DNA of 20,980 nucleotides from a virus. The stretch covers positions 1 through 20,980 of the IMG/VR virus record IMGVR_UViG_3300017917_000497. The stretch is one strand, 5' to 3'. The position numbers and the translations under genes are program-made. The notes under the pieces are model-generated. The model was not told the DNA's origin, made no database searches, and saw only the letters and a list, made by a program, of their open reading frames with translations. Shown here piece by piece: positions 12,819 to 20,348 of the stretch (the first letter of the stretch is position 1; each line of letters opens with the position of its first letter).

Positions 12819-14186
12819 ATGCCACTAGATTTAGATAACAATGAACCAACAGGACAACCAGTAGTTGGATTACAAGGCGGTGAAGCTGATCGCGAAGGAG
12901 CGATGGCTAAGGCTGATTTGTTTAAATTAGCCAACTATGCCCACAAGCTATTCCAAAACCTCAACGATGATGATCAGTTAGAAGGATGGGTACAGGCTAA
13001 AATTACTAAAGCCGCAGACTACATTGCTAGTGTGTATCACTATCTAGAGTATGAAATGAAGTTTAGCGAGTACGGTAAGGCTTTAGATGACAGCGATGTA
13101 TTAAGCGAGAGTCAAAAAGTAGCTATCAAGAATCGCTTGATGGAAGCTAAAGAGAAGATTAAAGAGCTTAAGAAGTCTCAAGCTGAAAAGCAAAAGAAAG
13201 AAAAGCACGTACACGAAGGAATTTTAAGTGGCGGCGAATCACAATGTCCAGAATGTGGTGGCTCTGGTATTGTAATGATGCCAGAAAAACAAGTTCCTGA
13301 AGCTACTAAAGAAAAGGTTAAGAAGTACAATCGTCTAATGAAGGCTGCTAAAGCTGCTCACAAGCGTATGGATGCAAATCACAACGGTATTCCAGACGAC
13401 GAAGAAATGGAAGAAGGTCAAGAAGATCTTAAGAAAACAGGTGATTCTTATAAAACATCCCGTGGCGGCACAGTAACTAAGACTAAAACAGGTCTAAAGC
13501 ACGAGAAAGGTGATTACTCTGACGAGCAACACGTTGAGCCAGCACAGAAGAAAGCAAGTAAGGCAGGTATGACTGGTGCAGAGCGTCGTGAACAAAAGTC
13601 AGCAGACAAAGAACAAGAGAAGTCGGGTAAAGATTGGGAAAAGCGTTTCGGCAAAGGTTCTGTAACACGTCACAAGATGAAAGTAGACGAAGCATCTAAG
13701 CCAGACTACATTGACTTAGACAAAGACGGCGACAAGAAAGAGCCGATGAAAAAAGCCGCCAAGGACGCTAAGAAAGAAAAGAAAGTTGACGAGTCTAAGC
13801 CAAGTGCAGGACTAAGCAAAGAGAAAAAATCCGAAGTAGTTAAAAAAGCTAAGGCAGGCGGAGACATTGGTAAACCAGGTAAAGGATTTGCTAAAGTAGA
13901 AAAGGCTGCTAAGAAGTCTGGTGCTAAAGATCCTAAAGCAGTTGCCGCGGCAGCTATGTGGAAGAACATCAAAGAAACTCAGGCATACATTGCAGAAAAA
14001 GCAAAGATGGCCGACAAAGACTATGACGGTGACGGTAAAGTAGAATCCGATAAAGATGAAGTTTGGGGTTCACGTGCTAAGGCTGCTGAAAAAGCAGGTA
14101 AGCCTTTTGATAAAAAGACTGAATCAATTAACGAGTCAACAGATATCAATCGTATTAAAGAACTTACAAATCGTCTATTAGGATAA
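12819..14186 (+). CDS. Lys/Ala-rich protein with calcium-loop-like motifs
   Basis: The 455-aa protein has a folded-looking helical N-terminal region (about 25-120) and then a long, highly charged Lys/Ala/Glu region. Three Asp-rich loops resemble EF-hand, dockerin or thrombospondin-3 calcium-binding loops: DANHNGIPDDEE (185-196), DLDKDGDKKE (299-308) and DKDYDGDGKVESDKDE (399-414). A single CPECGGSG (143-150) matches the CxxCxGxG zinc-knuckle repeat, but stands alone. Such composition fits an internal head protein or DNA-compacting protein, as in T4 internal proteins, though this is inference. A late-promoter-like site and CGGAG precede the gene, which probably starts its own transcript. Similar DxDxDG-rich proteins occur in marine T4-like phages according to my memory. 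Confidence 0.72.
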   Translation: MPLDLDNNEPTGQPVVGLQGGEADREGAMAKADLFKLANYAHKLFQNLNDDDQLEGWVQAKITKAADYIASVYHYLEYEMKFSEYGKALDDSDVLSESQKVAIKNRLMEAKEKIKELKKSQAEKQKKEKHVHEGILSGGESQCPECGGSGIVMMPEKQVPEATKEKVKKYNRLMKAAKAAHKRMDANHNGIPDDEEMEEGQEDLKKTGDSYKTSRGGTVTKTKTGLKHEKGDYSDEQHVEPAQKKASKAGMTGAERREQKSADKEQEKSGKDWEKRFGKGSVTRHKMKVDEASKPDYIDLDKDGDKKEPMKKAAKDAKKEKKVDESKPSAGLSKEKKSEVVKKAKAGGDIGKPGKGFAKVEKAAKKSGAKDPKAVAAAAMWKNIKETQAYIAEKAKMADKDYDGDGKVESDKDEVWGSRAKAAEKAGKPFDKKTESINESTDINRIKELTNRLLG

Positions 14187-14190
14187 TACT

Positions 14191-15702
14191 ATGGACATGA
14201 AGCGAATTCTACAGGCTTTTGATGGTGCTTCTACAAAGCCTGTAGAAGGCGCAAATCAAATGTCTAAGTTCTTAAAGTTAGTTAGTGAAGCTGATATAAA
14301 TCAGTCAACAAGCAAAGCAGCCTCAATCACACAAGCACCCGATGGTAGTTACACCGTAACTTACCTACGTGCTCCATTGTCTTTATCTGGTACTCCTGAA
14401 GAAGGAAAAATTCCTCCTCCACAAACTGGTATTACAGATTTAGCAACAGCTCAAAGAATTGTTGCAAGTATAGACAAAGAAGAAGATGTTATGGCCACCA
14501 TGCCATCATCTATTACCGTTAACGAATCTGATCCAATCCCTGCAATGCCAGACGTAACTGGGCTACAACCTGGGCAATCTAAAGATTTAGATAACGGTGA
14601 GCGTGTAACTGTTAACAAAGACGGTACTGTTAGCTATAGTGGTGGCTGGGGAGTTTATGTGTATAATGCACAAGGACAACATGTTAAAACACAAAGTCCG
14701 GCCTTTGGCGGATACAGCCAAGAAACAGATCCTAGCGGAAAAGTAATACAACAAAATTATAATGCAGGACCTATGAGTGTTCAGCAAGGACCTCAAGGTA
14801 CTACTGCTAGATACAATATTGGCGGGCAGGAGATGACAACAACACAAGTACAAGAAAATGACTTGTCTAAGTTTTTGTCTATTGTAGATAAAAACGATGT
14901 TAAGATATTAAATGAAAGTTCTCCTCATAAAGTTACATTGCCGGTTCAAATGGCTATGCAACATTATCAAAAGCCTAAAGAAAAAGTTGTTAAGAACAGT
15001 CTAATTTCTAAATACTTTGTTGAAGCTGAAGAAGCAATAAAACAAAAAGAAGAAGATCGAAAAGATCTAATCCGCCAGTATGCCAGCGTTATTGCAGAAC
15101 GTGTAATGATTAAAGAGTCGTCTGCACAGCAAGCGGCTATTGCTATTTCAAAAAAGAAATCGGGCAAATACGACAAAGACGGTAAGCGTATTAAAGAACA
15201 TGCAATAAAAGGACATCAGCCTGGATTTGACGGCGGTGTTGGACCTGGCATGCAAGACTATACTGTAGACGAAGCACCTATAGAATTAGATATTGAGAAA
15301 CCAATGTCTAGTATGGTTCATAGTCACAAAGGCGCAAATCCTGGTAGCATTGAATACAGAATTATGCGAGCTCGCAACCAGCTAAAAGAATTAGCCAAGT
15401 TAGCAGAAAGCAACGATCCACTAGTTTGGGAACATATTAGTAAACTATTTCCTGAGCTACAAATGAATATTGAACAAGTTGCACACGGATTATCCGAGTT
15501 GGGGAAAGAAAAACGCAAAGGCGGAGTTCGTAGTAAGAATATTCCAAAAGGGTTAGATGAAGTAGTTATGCCAAAGATAACTGCACAAAAACCTAAAGCA
15601 ATTAAACCTAAAGCAAAGACAAGTACTTGCAGAGCAGGACAAGTACAAACTGGTGTTCAAACTAAAGATGGGAAAACTGTACCCAAGTGTTCAGTAAAAT
15701 AA
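14191..15702 (+). CDS. Unknown 503-aa protein, possible virion protein
   Basis: No named domain recognised. Residues 1-35 (ASTKPVEGANQMSKFLKLVS, then EAD) are followed by a Gly/Thr/Gln-rich, beta-like region (40-215, with NKDGTVSYSGGWGVYVYNAQ), then a second SKFL motif (226-229, LSKFLSIVDKND) and a helical charged region (KVTLPVQMAMQHYQ, 275-330). Near residues 385-440 is a helical segment with IEYRIMRARNQLKELAKLAE. The C-terminus has two Cys (STCRAGQVQ, VPKCSVK). The repeated SKFL segment suggests that the beta-like part was inserted between duplicated ends. It starts 4 bases after the Lys-rich protein gene, and LVSE|A could be a prohead-protease site. The function is unknown. Confidence 0.72.
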   Translation: MDMKRILQAFDGASTKPVEGANQMSKFLKLVSEADINQSTSKAASITQAPDGSYTVTYLRAPLSLSGTPEEGKIPPPQTGITDLATAQRIVASIDKEEDVMATMPSSITVNESDPIPAMPDVTGLQPGQSKDLDNGERVTVNKDGTVSYSGGWGVYVYNAQGQHVKTQSPAFGGYSQETDPSGKVIQQNYNAGPMSVQQGPQGTTARYNIGGQEMTTTQVQENDLSKFLSIVDKNDVKILNESSPHKVTLPVQMAMQHYQKPKEKVVKNSLISKYFVEAEEAIKQKEEDRKDLIRQYASVIAERVMIKESSAQQAAIAISKKKSGKYDKDGKRIKEHAIKGHQPGFDGGVGPGMQDYTVDEAPIELDIEKPMSSMVHSHKGANPGSIEYRIMRARNQLKELAKLAESNDPLVWEHISKLFPELQMNIEQVAHGLSELGKEKRKGGVRSKNIPKGLDEVVMPKITAQKPKAIKPKAKTSTCRAGQVQTGVQTKDGKTVPKCSVK

Positions 15703-15704
15703 AA

Positions 15705-16454
15705 ATGAATTTTGTTTTAAACGAAGATAACTCAGTTACACTAACTCGTAGCAACGGTACACAAGTAACGTTCGATCCAGTTTCTTTATTAATTTTAAAA
15801 GACAGTAGTATCTCTGGACAGCTAATTGAAAGTTTCGGCCATGCTACGCACATGTCCGACGAAGAGTTAGAAGAATACAGTTGGGATCAATTTAAATCAG
15901 ATGCAGGCGACTTTGGTAGAGGTGCATTGCAAGGTGTAACATTAGGAACTGGAAAGAACATTGCCGCTGGCATTAAAAGTGCTCTTGGTCCAGGAACTTA
16001 TAAACAAGAATTAGAAAAACAAATTGCAGCCGATCGCGCCGCACAAGAACGTAGCCCGTGGCTTTATGGTGCAGGAAACGTTGCAGGTGCATTAGCTGTA
16101 CCAATCCCCGGAGGTGCTGTTGCTAATGCAGTAGTAAAAGGAACAGGAACTGCTGCCAAGGTTGCAAGAGGCGCAGTTAATGTTGGTACAAATATTGCCA
16201 CACAAGCAGCCGTTGATAAAGCTGTTAATACAGCTAACACAAAAACTTTAGGCTATGATCCAGACAAGTATCCAATTACTCCAGAAGAAATCAAAGCCTT
16301 CCAAAAAGCAAAAGGTTTAAAACAAGACGGCGTAATTGGCACAAGAACACAACAAGAACTAGATAAACTAGGACTAAAACCCCCATCGTTATCTGAAACT
16401 ATTTTAAAATTGCAACAACGGCTTGCAACTATCGAAAACGGAATGGCAGAATAA
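15705..16454 (+). CDS. Gly/Ala-rich protein with C-terminal peptidoglycan-binding domain
   Basis: The 249-aa protein has three parts: an N-terminal domain (MNFVLNEDNSVTLTRSNGTQ), a Gly/Ala-rich helical middle (about 70-165, GRGALQGVTLGTGKNIAAG and SPWLYGAGNVAGALAVPIPG), and a C-terminal PG_binding_1-like domain (about 190-230, IKAFQKAKGLKQDGVIGTRT). The middle part resembles the membrane-active segments of phage proteins that are injected with DNA, while the last domain binds peptidoglycan. I start at the ATG at 15705, two bases after the upstream stop; a GTG at 15687 would overlap that gene without support. The stop codon lies in the loop of a strong terminator, so this is the last gene of the block. 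A role at the cell envelope during DNA entry is an inference. Confidence 0.75.
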   Translation: MNFVLNEDNSVTLTRSNGTQVTFDPVSLLILKDSSISGQLIESFGHATHMSDEELEEYSWDQFKSDAGDFGRGALQGVTLGTGKNIAAGIKSALGPGTYKQELEKQIAADRAAQERSPWLYGAGNVAGALAVPIPGGAVANAVVKGTGTAAKVARGAVNVGTNIATQAAVDKAVNTANTKTLGYDPDKYPITPEEIKAFQKAKGLKQDGVIGTRTQQELDKLGLKPPSLSETILKLQQRLATIENGMAE

Positions 16455-16470
16455 TTCTGCCATTTTTTTT
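16442..16470 (+). terminator. Strong Rho-independent terminator
   Basis: AATGGCAGAA (16442-16451) pairs perfectly with TTCTGCCATT (16455-16464) around a 3-base loop TAA, which is the stop codon of the upstream gene. Eight T residues follow (16463-16470). It closes the accessory block and separates it from the replication genes. Confidence 0.92.
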
Positions 16471-16478
16471 CTCTTGTG

Positions 16479-16507
16479 TTGCTTTTACAAGATAAGTAGT
16501 TTATAAT
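16479..16507 (+). promoter_or_regulatory. Sigma70-type promoter for the dsbA-like gene
   Basis: TTGCTT (16479-16484) and TATAAT (16502-16507) are 17 bases apart; the -10 is perfect. Transcription would start near 16514, giving a short leader with AGGAG at 16521-16525. It follows directly after the terminator, so a new unit begins here. Confidence 0.8.
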
Positions 16508-16531
16508 AGGCATATTATTTAGGAGAAACAC

Positions 16532-16789
16532 ATGGGCGGTCGTTCATACGGTGCAGAAGAAAAGGCTAAATTGGAACGCTTAATTAGCGAAGGTTCCACA
16601 GTATTACGTGAAATTGAAGATTTACAAGAAGGCTTAAAAGAAACTGTTAAAGCAGTTGCAGAAGAATTACAGGTAAAACCCAGCGTTATTAATAAAGCAA
16701 TTAAAATCGCTCATAAAGGCGATTGGAGCCAGTATAACGAAGACTGGGAAGAAATTGAAGCAATTTTGGATATTACAAAACGTATCTAA
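16532..16789 (+). CDS. dsbA: Putative DsbA-like double-stranded DNA-binding protein
   Basis: The 85-aa protein is helical and acidic: KLERLISEGSTVLREIEDLQ, then KETVKAVAEELQVKPSVINK and HKGDWSQYNEDWEEIEAILD. Length and pattern match T4 DsbA, a small dsDNA-binding protein that binds late promoters and enhances late transcription (not the disulfide isomerase of the same name). T4 DsbA has a comparable central RAKDELGVDGKMFNRLL segment followed by HKDN and an acidic end. The call is based on remembered family features. Its own sigma70-type promoter suggests early or middle expression, sensible for a factor that would then act on late promoters such as those at 8137 and 12787. It lies directly upstream of the DNA polymerase. 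Confidence 0.68.
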   Translation: MGGRSYGAEEKAKLERLISEGSTVLREIEDLQEGLKETVKAVAEELQVKPSVINKAIKIAHKGDWSQYNEDWEEIEAILDITKRI

Positions 16790-16801
16790 AACTGTTATAC
16801 T
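16773..16801 (+). promoter_or_regulatory. Weak promoter candidate for the DNA polymerase gene
   Basis: TTACAA (16773-16778) and TATACT (16796-16801) have 17-base spacing; the -10 is good, the -35 poor. Its transcript would start near 16808, just before two hairpins in the polymerase leader. The polymerase may also be read from the promoter at 16479. Confidence 0.4.
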
Positions 16802-16810
16802 ATTAACGGC

Positions 16811-16867
16811 AAGGCGGGCCATAATCCGCCTTATTCGGTATTTGTCAGCCGCAAGTGACATTAGGAG
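16811..16867 (+). promoter_or_regulatory. Two hairpins in the DNA polymerase leader, possible translational operator
   Basis: Hairpin 1: AAGGCGG (16811-16817), 8-base loop, CCGCCTT (16826-16832). Hairpin 2: TGTCA (16843-16847), 8-base loop GCCGCAAG, TGACA (16856-16860). The Shine-Dalgarno AGGAG follows at 16863-16867 with the ATG at 16877. In T4, gp43 represses its own translation by binding an RNA hairpin with a 5-bp stem and an 8-base loop next to the ribosome binding site; hairpin 2 has that geometry, though not the same loop sequence. Confidence 0.5.
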
Positions 16868-16876
16868 AAAATATAC

Positions 16877-19546
16877 ATGTCTTATGTCGACGCATGGTTC
16901 GACCGCGAAAATGATATTATCAAAATCGTGGAGCGAAACAAAAAGGGCGAAAGAGAATTTAAAGATATTCCCGTACGCCACACATTTTATGTAAAAGACC
17001 CAAAGGGCAAACATCAATCAATTTACGGCGACGCAGTAAGCCGTATCGTGTGCAAAAACACAAAAGAACTTCGTAAAGAAATGGCCATTAACAGTGGCAA
17101 GACACTATACGAAGCAGACATTAACCCAATCTTTGTAACACTTAGCGAGCATTATATAAATGCAGATGCTCCTAAACTAAATGCTGCCTTTTTCGATATT
17201 GAAGTAGACTTTGATCCAGAACGTGGTTATGCATCGCCCGATGATGCATTTATGCCAATTACTGCGATTGCTGTCTACCTACAATGGATGGAAACCATGA
17301 TTTGTTTGGCGATTCCGCCTAAAACAATAACAATGGATAAAGCAAAAGAGTTAGTTGCAGAGTTTCCAAATACAATGTTATTCGATAACGAAGCACAACT
17401 GCTGGACACATTCTTAGATTTAATTAAAGATGCAGATGTTATTAGTGGTTGGAACTCCGAAGGCTTTGACGTTCCATATACAGTTAATCGTGTTACAAAA
17501 GTTCTAAGCAAAGAAGACACCCGCCGTTTTTGTTTGTTTGACCAACTTCCTCGCAGACGAGAGTTTGAAAAATTTGGACGTGAAGCAACTACTTACGACT
17601 TTATTGGTCGTGTTCATGTAGACTATCTAGAACTTTATAGAAAGTACACATATGAAGAAAGACACTCGTATAGACTGGATGCTATCGCGGAATACGAGCT
17701 TGGAGAACGTAAAACACAATACGAAGGTACATTGGATCAGCTCTACAACAATGACTTCAAAACGTTCATCGAATATAACAGACAAGACTGTGCGCTATTG
17801 GACAGACTTGATAAAAAACTAAAGTTTCTAGACCTTGCTAATACACTAGCACACGAAAATACCGTGTTGATTCAAACAACAATGGGTGCTGTGGCCGTGA
17901 CTGAACAAGCAATTATTAACGAAGCTCATCGTCGGGGGTTTGTTGTTCCTAACAGAACAAAGATGAGCGAGCGTGAAAGCAATGAAGGTGCGGCAGGTGC
18001 GTATGTTGCTTATCCTAAAGAAGGATTACAAGACTGGGTCGGATCGCTAGATATTAACAGTCTTTATCCGTCTGCGATTCGTGCATTAAACATGGGCCCA
18101 GAAACTATTGTAGGCCAATTGCGGCAAACTTATACAGAAGAACATATTCAAAACTTAATTGCCAAAGGTAAGAGTTTTGCGGCAGCATGGGAAGGTTTGT
18201 TTGGTTCGTTAGAATATACTGCTGTAATGAATCAAGAAATCGGAACTGACATTACTATTGACTGGGAAGATGGATCTAGTGATATACTAAGTGCCGCAGA
18301 AGTTTACAGATTAATCTTTGAAAGCAATCAGCCTTGGATGTTAAGTGCTAACGGTACTATCTTTACTTACGAAAAGGAAGGTATCATTCCAGGACTGTTA
18401 AAGCGTTGGTATGCTGAACGTAAAGAGATGCAGGCCAAACTAAAGGAAGCAATTAAAGCAGGTAATAAGATTGAAGAAGAATACTGGGACAAGCGACAAC
18501 TGGTTAAAAAGATTAACTTGAATAGTTTGTACGGCGCTATTCTTAATAACGGTTGTAGGTTTTTCGATAAACGTATCGGTCAATCAACTACACTAACTGG
18601 TCGTCAAATTGTTAAACACATGGCTAGTAAGGTTAACGAAATTATTACAGGCGAGTATGACTATCGAGGCAAATCGGTTATCTATGGAGATACAGATAGC
18701 TGTTACTTTAGTGCCTATACAACACTAAAGAAAGATATTGATGCTGGTCTTATTCCTTGGACTAAGGAAAGTGTTATACAACTATACGACCAAATTGGTG
18801 AGGAAGTAAACACTACATTCCCACAATTCATGCTAGATACTTTCCACGTTCCTAAAACACGCGGAGAAGTTATCAAAGCAGGACGAGAAATTGTTGGATC
18901 AAAGGCATTGTTCATTACTAAGAAGCGTTATGCTGTTCTTTACTATGATAAAGAAGGTAAACGAACAGACGTTGATGGCAAACCTGGTAAAATTAAAGCT
19001 ATGGGATTAGACCTTAAGCGCAGTGATACGCCTGAATTTATCCAAGACTTCTTAAGCGAAATTCTTGAAAAGGTACTAACAGGGTCTAGTGAACAAGAAG
19101 TTCTAGACTACATCAGCGAATTTAGAATGAAGTTTAAAGGTCGTCCTGGCTGGGAGAAAGGGTCTCCAAAACGTGCCAACAATATTACAGAATACCAAGC
19201 AAAAGAAAGTAAGCAAGGCAAAGCAAATATGCCAGGGCATGTTCGTGCTAGTATTAACTGGAATACCTTGAAAAGAATGTATAACGACAAATACTCTATG
19301 GGTATTACTGACGGTGCCAAAGTTATTGTGTGCAAACTTAAATCTAACCCATTAGACTTTACTAGTGTTGCCTATCCAGTAGACGAGCTACGTTTACCGC
19401 AGTGGTTTAAAGACTTGCCGTTTGATCATGCTGAAATGGAAGCTACCATTATCGATAAGAAGCTAGAAAACCTTATTGGTGTTCTAAACTGGAACATTAC
19501 CAGCACAGAAGAAAAAAATACCTTTAACAGTTTATTTGAGTTTTAA
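16877..19546 (+). CDS. 43: Family B DNA polymerase (T4 gp43-like)
   Basis: The 889-aa protein is close to the length of T4 gp43 (898). The 3'-5' proofreading exonuclease has Exo I FDIE (106-109), Exo II with D198 in GWNSEGFDVPY and Exo III with D304 in YNRQDCALL. The polymerase domain has motif A DINSLYPS (392-399), motif B KKINLNSLYG (NSLYG at 549-553) and motif C YGDTDS (603-608) with catalytic D605 and D607. All key residues are present, so it should be an active replicative polymerase working with the gp45 clamp encoded downstream. AGGAG at 16863 and hairpins in the leader suggest translational control. Genes for gp44, gp62 and RegA, neighbours in T4, are not in the window; a sugar dehydrogenase gene sits between polymerase and clamp. 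Confidence 0.98.
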   Translation: MSYVDAWFDRENDIIKIVERNKKGEREFKDIPVRHTFYVKDPKGKHQSIYGDAVSRIVCKNTKELRKEMAINSGKTLYEADINPIFVTLSEHYINADAPKLNAAFFDIEVDFDPERGYASPDDAFMPITAIAVYLQWMETMICLAIPPKTITMDKAKELVAEFPNTMLFDNEAQLLDTFLDLIKDADVISGWNSEGFDVPYTVNRVTKVLSKEDTRRFCLFDQLPRRREFEKFGREATTYDFIGRVHVDYLELYRKYTYEERHSYRLDAIAEYELGERKTQYEGTLDQLYNNDFKTFIEYNRQDCALLDRLDKKLKFLDLANTLAHENTVLIQTTMGAVAVTEQAIINEAHRRGFVVPNRTKMSERESNEGAAGAYVAYPKEGLQDWVGSLDINSLYPSAIRALNMGPETIVGQLRQTYTEEHIQNLIAKGKSFAAAWEGLFGSLEYTAVMNQEIGTDITIDWEDGSSDILSAAEVYRLIFESNQPWMLSANGTIFTYEKEGIIPGLLKRWYAERKEMQAKLKEAIKAGNKIEEEYWDKRQLVKKINLNSLYGAILNNGCRFFDKRIGQSTTLTGRQIVKHMASKVNEIITGEYDYRGKSVIYGDTDSCYFSAYTTLKKDIDAGLIPWTKESVIQLYDQIGEEVNTTFPQFMLDTFHVPKTRGEVIKAGREIVGSKALFITKKRYAVLYYDKEGKRTDVDGKPGKIKAMGLDLKRSDTPEFIQDFLSEILEKVLTGSSEQEVLDYISEFRMKFKGRPGWEKGSPKRANNITEYQAKESKQGKANMPGHVRASINWNTLKRMYNDKYSMGITDGAKVIVCKLKSNPLDFTSVAYPVDELRLPQWFKDLPFDHAEMEATIIDKKLENLIGVLNWNITSTEEKNTFNSLFEF

Positions 19547-19547
19547 T

Positions 19548-20303
19548 ATGAAGATAATGATAATAGGATACGGGTTTGTAGGCAGGGCAGTAGGTAACGC
19601 CTTGCAAACAAAACATAGAACACTTATAGTAGATCCTAAGTTTACTGAAAATAAAATTAGTGATTTTCTAGAATCGGATGCGGCCATCGTGTGTGTCCCT
19701 ACACCCGGAGATGACTGTGACATTACAGAAGTGCTAAATGTAATTGAACAAATACCAGTTAATGTTCCGGTATTGATTAAGTCAACAGTTACGCCGGAGC
19801 GGTTGGCACAGATTATTGTTCAATTTCCAGAACATAAAATTTGTTATAGCCCAGAATTCTTACGGGCAGTTAACTCAGACAAAGATTTTGCAACACAAAA
19901 ATTTATGATTATTGGAGGCGACGATCCTAATCATTTTTGGAGAACGTTATTTCAAACAGTTCTACTAGATTGCAAATTATACTTTGAATGCAGTTTTGCT
20001 GAAGCAAGTATGGCCAAATACACTGTTAATAGTTTCTTAGCCACTAAAGTTGCGTTCTTTAATCAAATATACGACATGTGTAAAGAAAACGGTGCCGACT
20101 ATGAGATAGTAAGGCAGATGATTTCGCACGATGCTCGCATTGGCGGAAGCCATACGTTAGTGCCGGGCTTAGATGGTGTTAGAGGATTTGGAGGTGCGTG
20201 TTTTCCAAAAGACACAAAATCGTTCTTAGAATACTCTAAAAACCTAAATAAGCCTATCACTATACTAGAAGAAACGGTAAAGTATAATGATAAAATTCGT
20301 TGA
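19548..20303 (+). CDS. Short UDP-glucose/GDP-mannose dehydrogenase-like protein
   Basis: The 251-aa protein has a Rossmann NAD-binding start (MKIMIIGYGFVGRAVG, GYGFVG at 7-12), VCVPTPGD, KSTVTPERL, SPEFLR and the catalytic motif GFGGACFPKD with C218. These are features of nucleotide-sugar dehydrogenases, which oxidise a sugar C6 alcohol to the acid in two steps using NAD+. The usual C-terminal UDP-binding domain is absent (family members are about 390-450 aa), so substrate binding must differ or the enzyme needs a partner. I start at the ATG at 19548, one base after the polymerase stop; an in-frame TTG at 19536 would overlap it. It may change host or phage glycans. Its stop codon overlaps the -35 of the clamp promoter. 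Confidence 0.88.
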   Translation: MKIMIIGYGFVGRAVGNALQTKHRTLIVDPKFTENKISDFLESDAAIVCVPTPGDDCDITEVLNVIEQIPVNVPVLIKSTVTPERLAQIIVQFPEHKICYSPEFLRAVNSDKDFATQKFMIIGGDDPNHFWRTLFQTVLLDCKLYFECSFAEASMAKYTVNSFLATKVAFFNQIYDMCKENGADYEIVRQMISHDARIGGSHTLVPGLDGVRGFGGACFPKDTKSFLEYSKNLNKPITILEETVKYNDKIR

Positions 20304-20328
20304 CTTTACACAAAAACCTAAATATAAT
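20300..20328 (+). promoter_or_regulatory. Sigma70-type promoter for the sliding clamp gene
   Basis: TTGACT (20300-20305) and TATAAT (20323-20328) are 17 bases apart, nearly the perfect consensus. The -35 begins inside the last codons of the dehydrogenase gene. Transcription would start near 20335, giving a short leader with CGGAG before the ATG at 20349. The host RNA polymerase should use it early, allowing high clamp expression independent of the polymerase gene. Confidence 0.85.
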
Positions 20329-20348
20329 CACAATATACGGAGATTCAC

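Noticed and set aside
13245-13268. DnaJ-type zinc finger in the Lys-rich 455-aa protein
   Set aside because: Only one CxxCxGxG is present while DnaJ needs four; at most it is a half site for zinc or a dimer contact.
15687-15704. GTG start 18 bases upstream of the chosen start of the peptidoglycan-binding protein
   Set aside because: It lies inside the previous gene without ribosome binding site; the ATG at 15705 follows the stop directly.
16478-16507. T4 MotA box (TGCTT) before the dsbA-like gene
   Set aside because: TGCTT is present, but its distance to the -10 fits a sigma70 -35 element (17 bases) rather than the shorter MotA spacing.
19536-19547. TTG start for the nucleotide-sugar dehydrogenase
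   Set aside because: The extra residues precede the Rossmann start MKIMIIGYG, which normally begins the family; the ATG at 19548 fits better.
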